Shown: piece by piece, positions 62,045-64,000 of the stretch
Layout of the letters: each line of letters opens with the position of its first letter
Position numbering within the stretch: the first letter of the stretch is position 1
Assembly (NCBI GenBank): GCA_017434825.1
Contig: JAFSGC010000002.1
Location: 21,436-85,435 of the forward strand
DNA from: Bacilli bacterium
GTDB lineage: Bacteria; Bacillota_I; Bacilli_A; RF39; UBA660
Length of the DNA stretch: 64,000 bases
Direction: 5' to 3'
The notes under the pieces: generated by a model
The model's input: the letters and a program-made list of their open reading frames with translations, nothing else
Database searches by the model: none
Told to the model about the DNA's origin: nothing
Translations under genes and position numbers: made by a program

Positions 62045-63286
62045 ATGAAAATTGTAACTTTATCCCCTGAACAATTTGATAAATTTGCTCAAAATCATCG
62101 TTATAGAAATTATTACCAAAGTTCAGCTTATGGTAATGTAATGGTTAAATTCGGTTATAATATTCACTATTTAGGTATAGTTAGTGATCAAAATAAACTT
62201 ATTGGGGCAACTCTTATTATTTATAAAGAAATATTTATGAGTAATAAAATAGCTTATGCTCCAAGAGGAATTCTATTTAACTATGAAGATGCTGACAAAG
62301 TAGAAGAAATGGTAAAAAGATTAAAACAACTATTAGGAAAACAAGGATTTATGTTATTAAGAATGGATCCATATATTCCAGAAACAATTAGAGATTGTGA
62401 AGGAAATACAATAAATTTTAATAACCAAGCAAATACTATAATTGAAAACCTAACAAATGCAGGTTTCTCATATAAAGGTAAAACACTATTCTTTGAAACT
62501 GAAAAACCACGCTGGGAAGCTCTAGTATTACTAAACAGAGATGATCGTGAAATATTCGCAAGATTTGATAAAAGAACTAGAAATAAAATACGAAAAGCAA
62601 CTACAAATGGAATTCAAGTATATAGAGATAGTGAAAGAGATTTAAATGCATTATATAAATTCATAAGCAAGAAGACACCAAATCCTATATCTTTCTATAA
62701 AGAGATGTGCAAAAATTTTAAAGATGATATAGAAGTATATTATGCAGTATTAAATACAGAAACATTTACAATTAATAGTAGACGTATATTAGAACAAGAA
62801 GAAGAAAAAAATAGCCAATTAAATGCATTTATTCAAGATATGAATTTAGATAGTAAAGAAAGAAACAACTATTTAAATCAAAAAATGGAATCAGATAAAT
62901 TGCTAAATACATATAAAAATAATATTGTTTTAGCAACAGACTTACTAAAATCACATCCAGAAGGATTAAAAGTAGCCGCAGCAATGGTAATAACATATGA
63001 TAATGCAGCATATGTATTTATAGATGGAATAAACGAACAATATAACCATTTAAATGCTAACTACTTATTAAAATGGTATATGATTCAAGATTACAATAAC
63101 AGAGGTTATAAATATATTAATTTAAATGCCATCGTTGGAGAATTCCAAGAAAAGAATCAATATAGCGGATTAAACGAAATGAAACTTGGATTTAATACAA
63201 CAGTAACTGAATACTTAGGAGAATTTGATATTATTCTAAATAATTTTTCTTATAACTTATATAAAAGTTTTAATAAAGGTAAGTAA
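62045..63286 (+). CDS. FemX/FemAB-type aminoacyltransferase
   Basis: 413 residues. Two GNAT-like halves: QSSAYGNVMVKFGYN, FDKRTRNKIRKA, and later AAAMVITYDNAAYVFIDG and LNANYLLKWYMIQ. A coiled-coil arm (about 255-300; EEEKNSQLNAFIQDMN) divides the second half, as in FemA. It should add amino acids from tRNA to the peptidoglycan side chain. ATG 62045 follows AAAGGAG; an extended -10 (TGATATAAT) stands upstream. The amino acid transferred cannot be told. Confidence 0.88.
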   Translation: MKIVTLSPEQFDKFAQNHRYRNYYQSSAYGNVMVKFGYNIHYLGIVSDQNKLIGATLIIYKEIFMSNKIAYAPRGILFNYEDADKVEEMVKRLKQLLGKQGFMLLRMDPYIPETIRDCEGNTINFNNQANTIIENLTNAGFSYKGKTLFFETEKPRWEALVLLNRDDREIFARFDKRTRNKIRKATTNGIQVYRDSERDLNALYKFISKKTPNPISFYKEMCKNFKDDIEVYYAVLNTETFTINSRRILEQEEEKNSQLNAFIQDMNLDSKERNNYLNQKMESDKLLNTYKNNIVLATDLLKSHPEGLKVAAAMVITYDNAAYVFIDGINEQYNHLNANYLLKWYMIQDYNNRGYKYINLNAIVGEFQEKNQYSGLNEMKLGFNTTVTEYLGEFDIILNNFSYNLYKSFNKGK

Positions 63287-63302
63287 TAACTTATCTTTTT
63301 TT
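63278..63302 (+). terminator. Terminator of the FemX-like gene
   Basis: GGTAAGT-AAT-AACTTATCTTTTTTT with G-T pairs; overlaps the stop codon. Confidence 0.7.
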
Positions 63303-63317
63303 ATTTAAAAACAAACA

Positions 63318-63344
63318 AAAAAAAGAACCCTTATGGGTTCTTTT
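63318..63344 (-). terminator. Terminator of tuf
   Basis: Minus strand AAAAGAACCC-ATAA-GGGTTCTTTTTTTT. Confidence 0.88.
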
Positions 63345-63358
63345 AATATATCAAATTA

Positions 63359-64000
63359 TTATTCAACGATTTCAGTAACGTTACCAGCACCAACAGTTCT
63401 TCCACCTTCACGGATAGAGAATTTAGTACCTTGTTCTAAAGCGATTGAATGGATTAATTCAACATCGATATCAACGTTATCTCCTGGCATTACCATTTCA
63501 GTTCCAGCTGGTAAGTTAATAACTCCAGTTACGTCTGTAGTTCTGAAATAGAATTGAGGACGATAGTTGTTGAAGAATGGAGTATGACGTCCACCTTCTT
63601 CTTTGCTTAGTACGTATACTTGAGCTTTGAATTTAGTGTGTGGAGTAACTGTACCAGGTTTAGCAAGTACTTGTCCTCTTTCAACGTCTTCACGGTTAAC
63701 ACCACGTAATAATACACCAGCGTTATCTCCAGCTTCAGCATAATCTAATTGTTTACGGAACATTTCAATTCCAGTAACAACTGATTTTCTTGTTTCTTTA
63801 ATACCAACGATTTCAACTTCGTCATTTAATTTTAATTGTCCACGTTCAACACGACCTGTAACAACTGTTCCACGACCTGTAATTGTGAAAACGTCTTCAA
63901 TTGGCATTAAGAATGGTTTTTCAGTATCTCTAGCTGGAGTTTCAATCCAAGAATCTACTGCATCCATTAATTCTAAAATTTTAGCTTCGTATTCAGCATC
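63359..64000 (-). CDS. tuf: Elongation factor Tu, C-terminal part (cut by window edge)
   Basis: The last ~213 codons; the gene continues beyond base 64000, with [18 protein letters not shown] still in frame at the edge. Domain 2 ([37 protein letters not shown]) and domain 3 ([32 protein letters not shown]) are intact. It delivers aminoacyl-tRNA to the ribosome. Its base usage is less AT-rich than that of its neighbours, as expected for a highly expressed gene. Confidence 0.98.
   Translation of the reverse strand, partial: DAEYEAKILELMDAVDSWIETPARDTEKPFLMPIEDVFTITGRGTVVTGRVERGQLKLNDEVEIVGIKETRKSVVTGIEMFRKQLDYAEAGDNAGVLLRGVNREDVERGQVLAKPGTVTPHTKFKAQVYVLSKEEGGRHTPFFNNYRPQFYFRTTDVTGVINLPAGTEMVMPGDNVDIDVELIHSIALEQGTKFSIREGGRTVGAGNVTEIVE

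Noticed and set aside
63968..64000. EF-Tu seeming to start at an internal Met
   Set aside because: The reading frame stays open with conserved EF-Tu sequence to the window edge, so it is cut by the window, not broken.

Overview
The window is AT-rich, densely coded DNA from a low-GC, Gram-positive-type bacterium of the Firmicutes/Bacilli lineage, probably a gut-associated relative of the Mollicutes that has kept its wall. Evidence: two T-box leaders (before leuS and proS), sortase-anchored surface proteins, a type VII secretion ATPase with WXG100-like proteins, MurD, FemX-like and VanY-like wall enzymes, c-di-AMP synthesis by CdaA/CdaR, and a tmRNA tag ending in AFA as in Mollicutes. Intact genes read with the standard bacterial code. 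TGA is almost unused as a stop (two cases seen). The taxonomic placement is inference.

Layout. 1-6 kb: start of leuS behind a membrane-protein gene and a Leu T-box; a sortase-anchored beta-helix protein whose promoter spacer is a run of ten G, a likely phase switch; a GH31 glycosidase operon. 5.5-19.7 kb: envelope genes (two VanY-like peptidases, patatin, CapA, SPFH/NfeD, M50 protease, a zinc-ribbon clostripain-like protease) and a few enzymes. 19.7-30.5 kb: formate-tetrahydrofolate ligase; a thioester-domain adhesin with its own sortase; a minus-strand envelope block (CtpA, thioredoxin-like protein, lipoprotein, CdaR, CdaA, NlpC/P60). 30.6-40.2 kb: an accessory-looking stretch rich in nucleotide-processing enzymes (2H-like, Nudix, deoxyribosyltransferase-like, P-loop kinase, 5'-nucleotidase, HD) plus a MoxR-type AAA ATPase with an amidotransferase-like N-terminus and a VWA-like partner. 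40.2-47.8 kb: tmRNA, pflB-pflA, and the secG-rnr-capA-smpB block. 47.9-56.8 kb: a compact type VII secretion locus (EssC, EsaB-like protein, a zinc-protease lipoprotein, and a convergent operon of six small helical proteins, two with W-x-G). 56.9-64 kb: proS with T-box and a 39-codon ORF, eno, DUF1653, murD, a FemX-like gene, and the 3' part of tuf.

How the genes fit together: PflB/PflA make formate, which formate-tetrahydrofolate ligase can feed into one-carbon metabolism. SmpB, tmRNA and RNase R form the ribosome-rescue set. MurD, the FemX-like protein, the VanY-like and NlpC/P60 proteins build or trim the wall that the sortase substrates are attached to. Most promoters I can read carry an extended -10 (TGnTATAAT) with a poor -35. 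Most genes end in a hairpin plus T-run, often shared by convergent genes. I saw no tRNA, rRNA, CRISPR array, insertion sequence or prophage structural genes.
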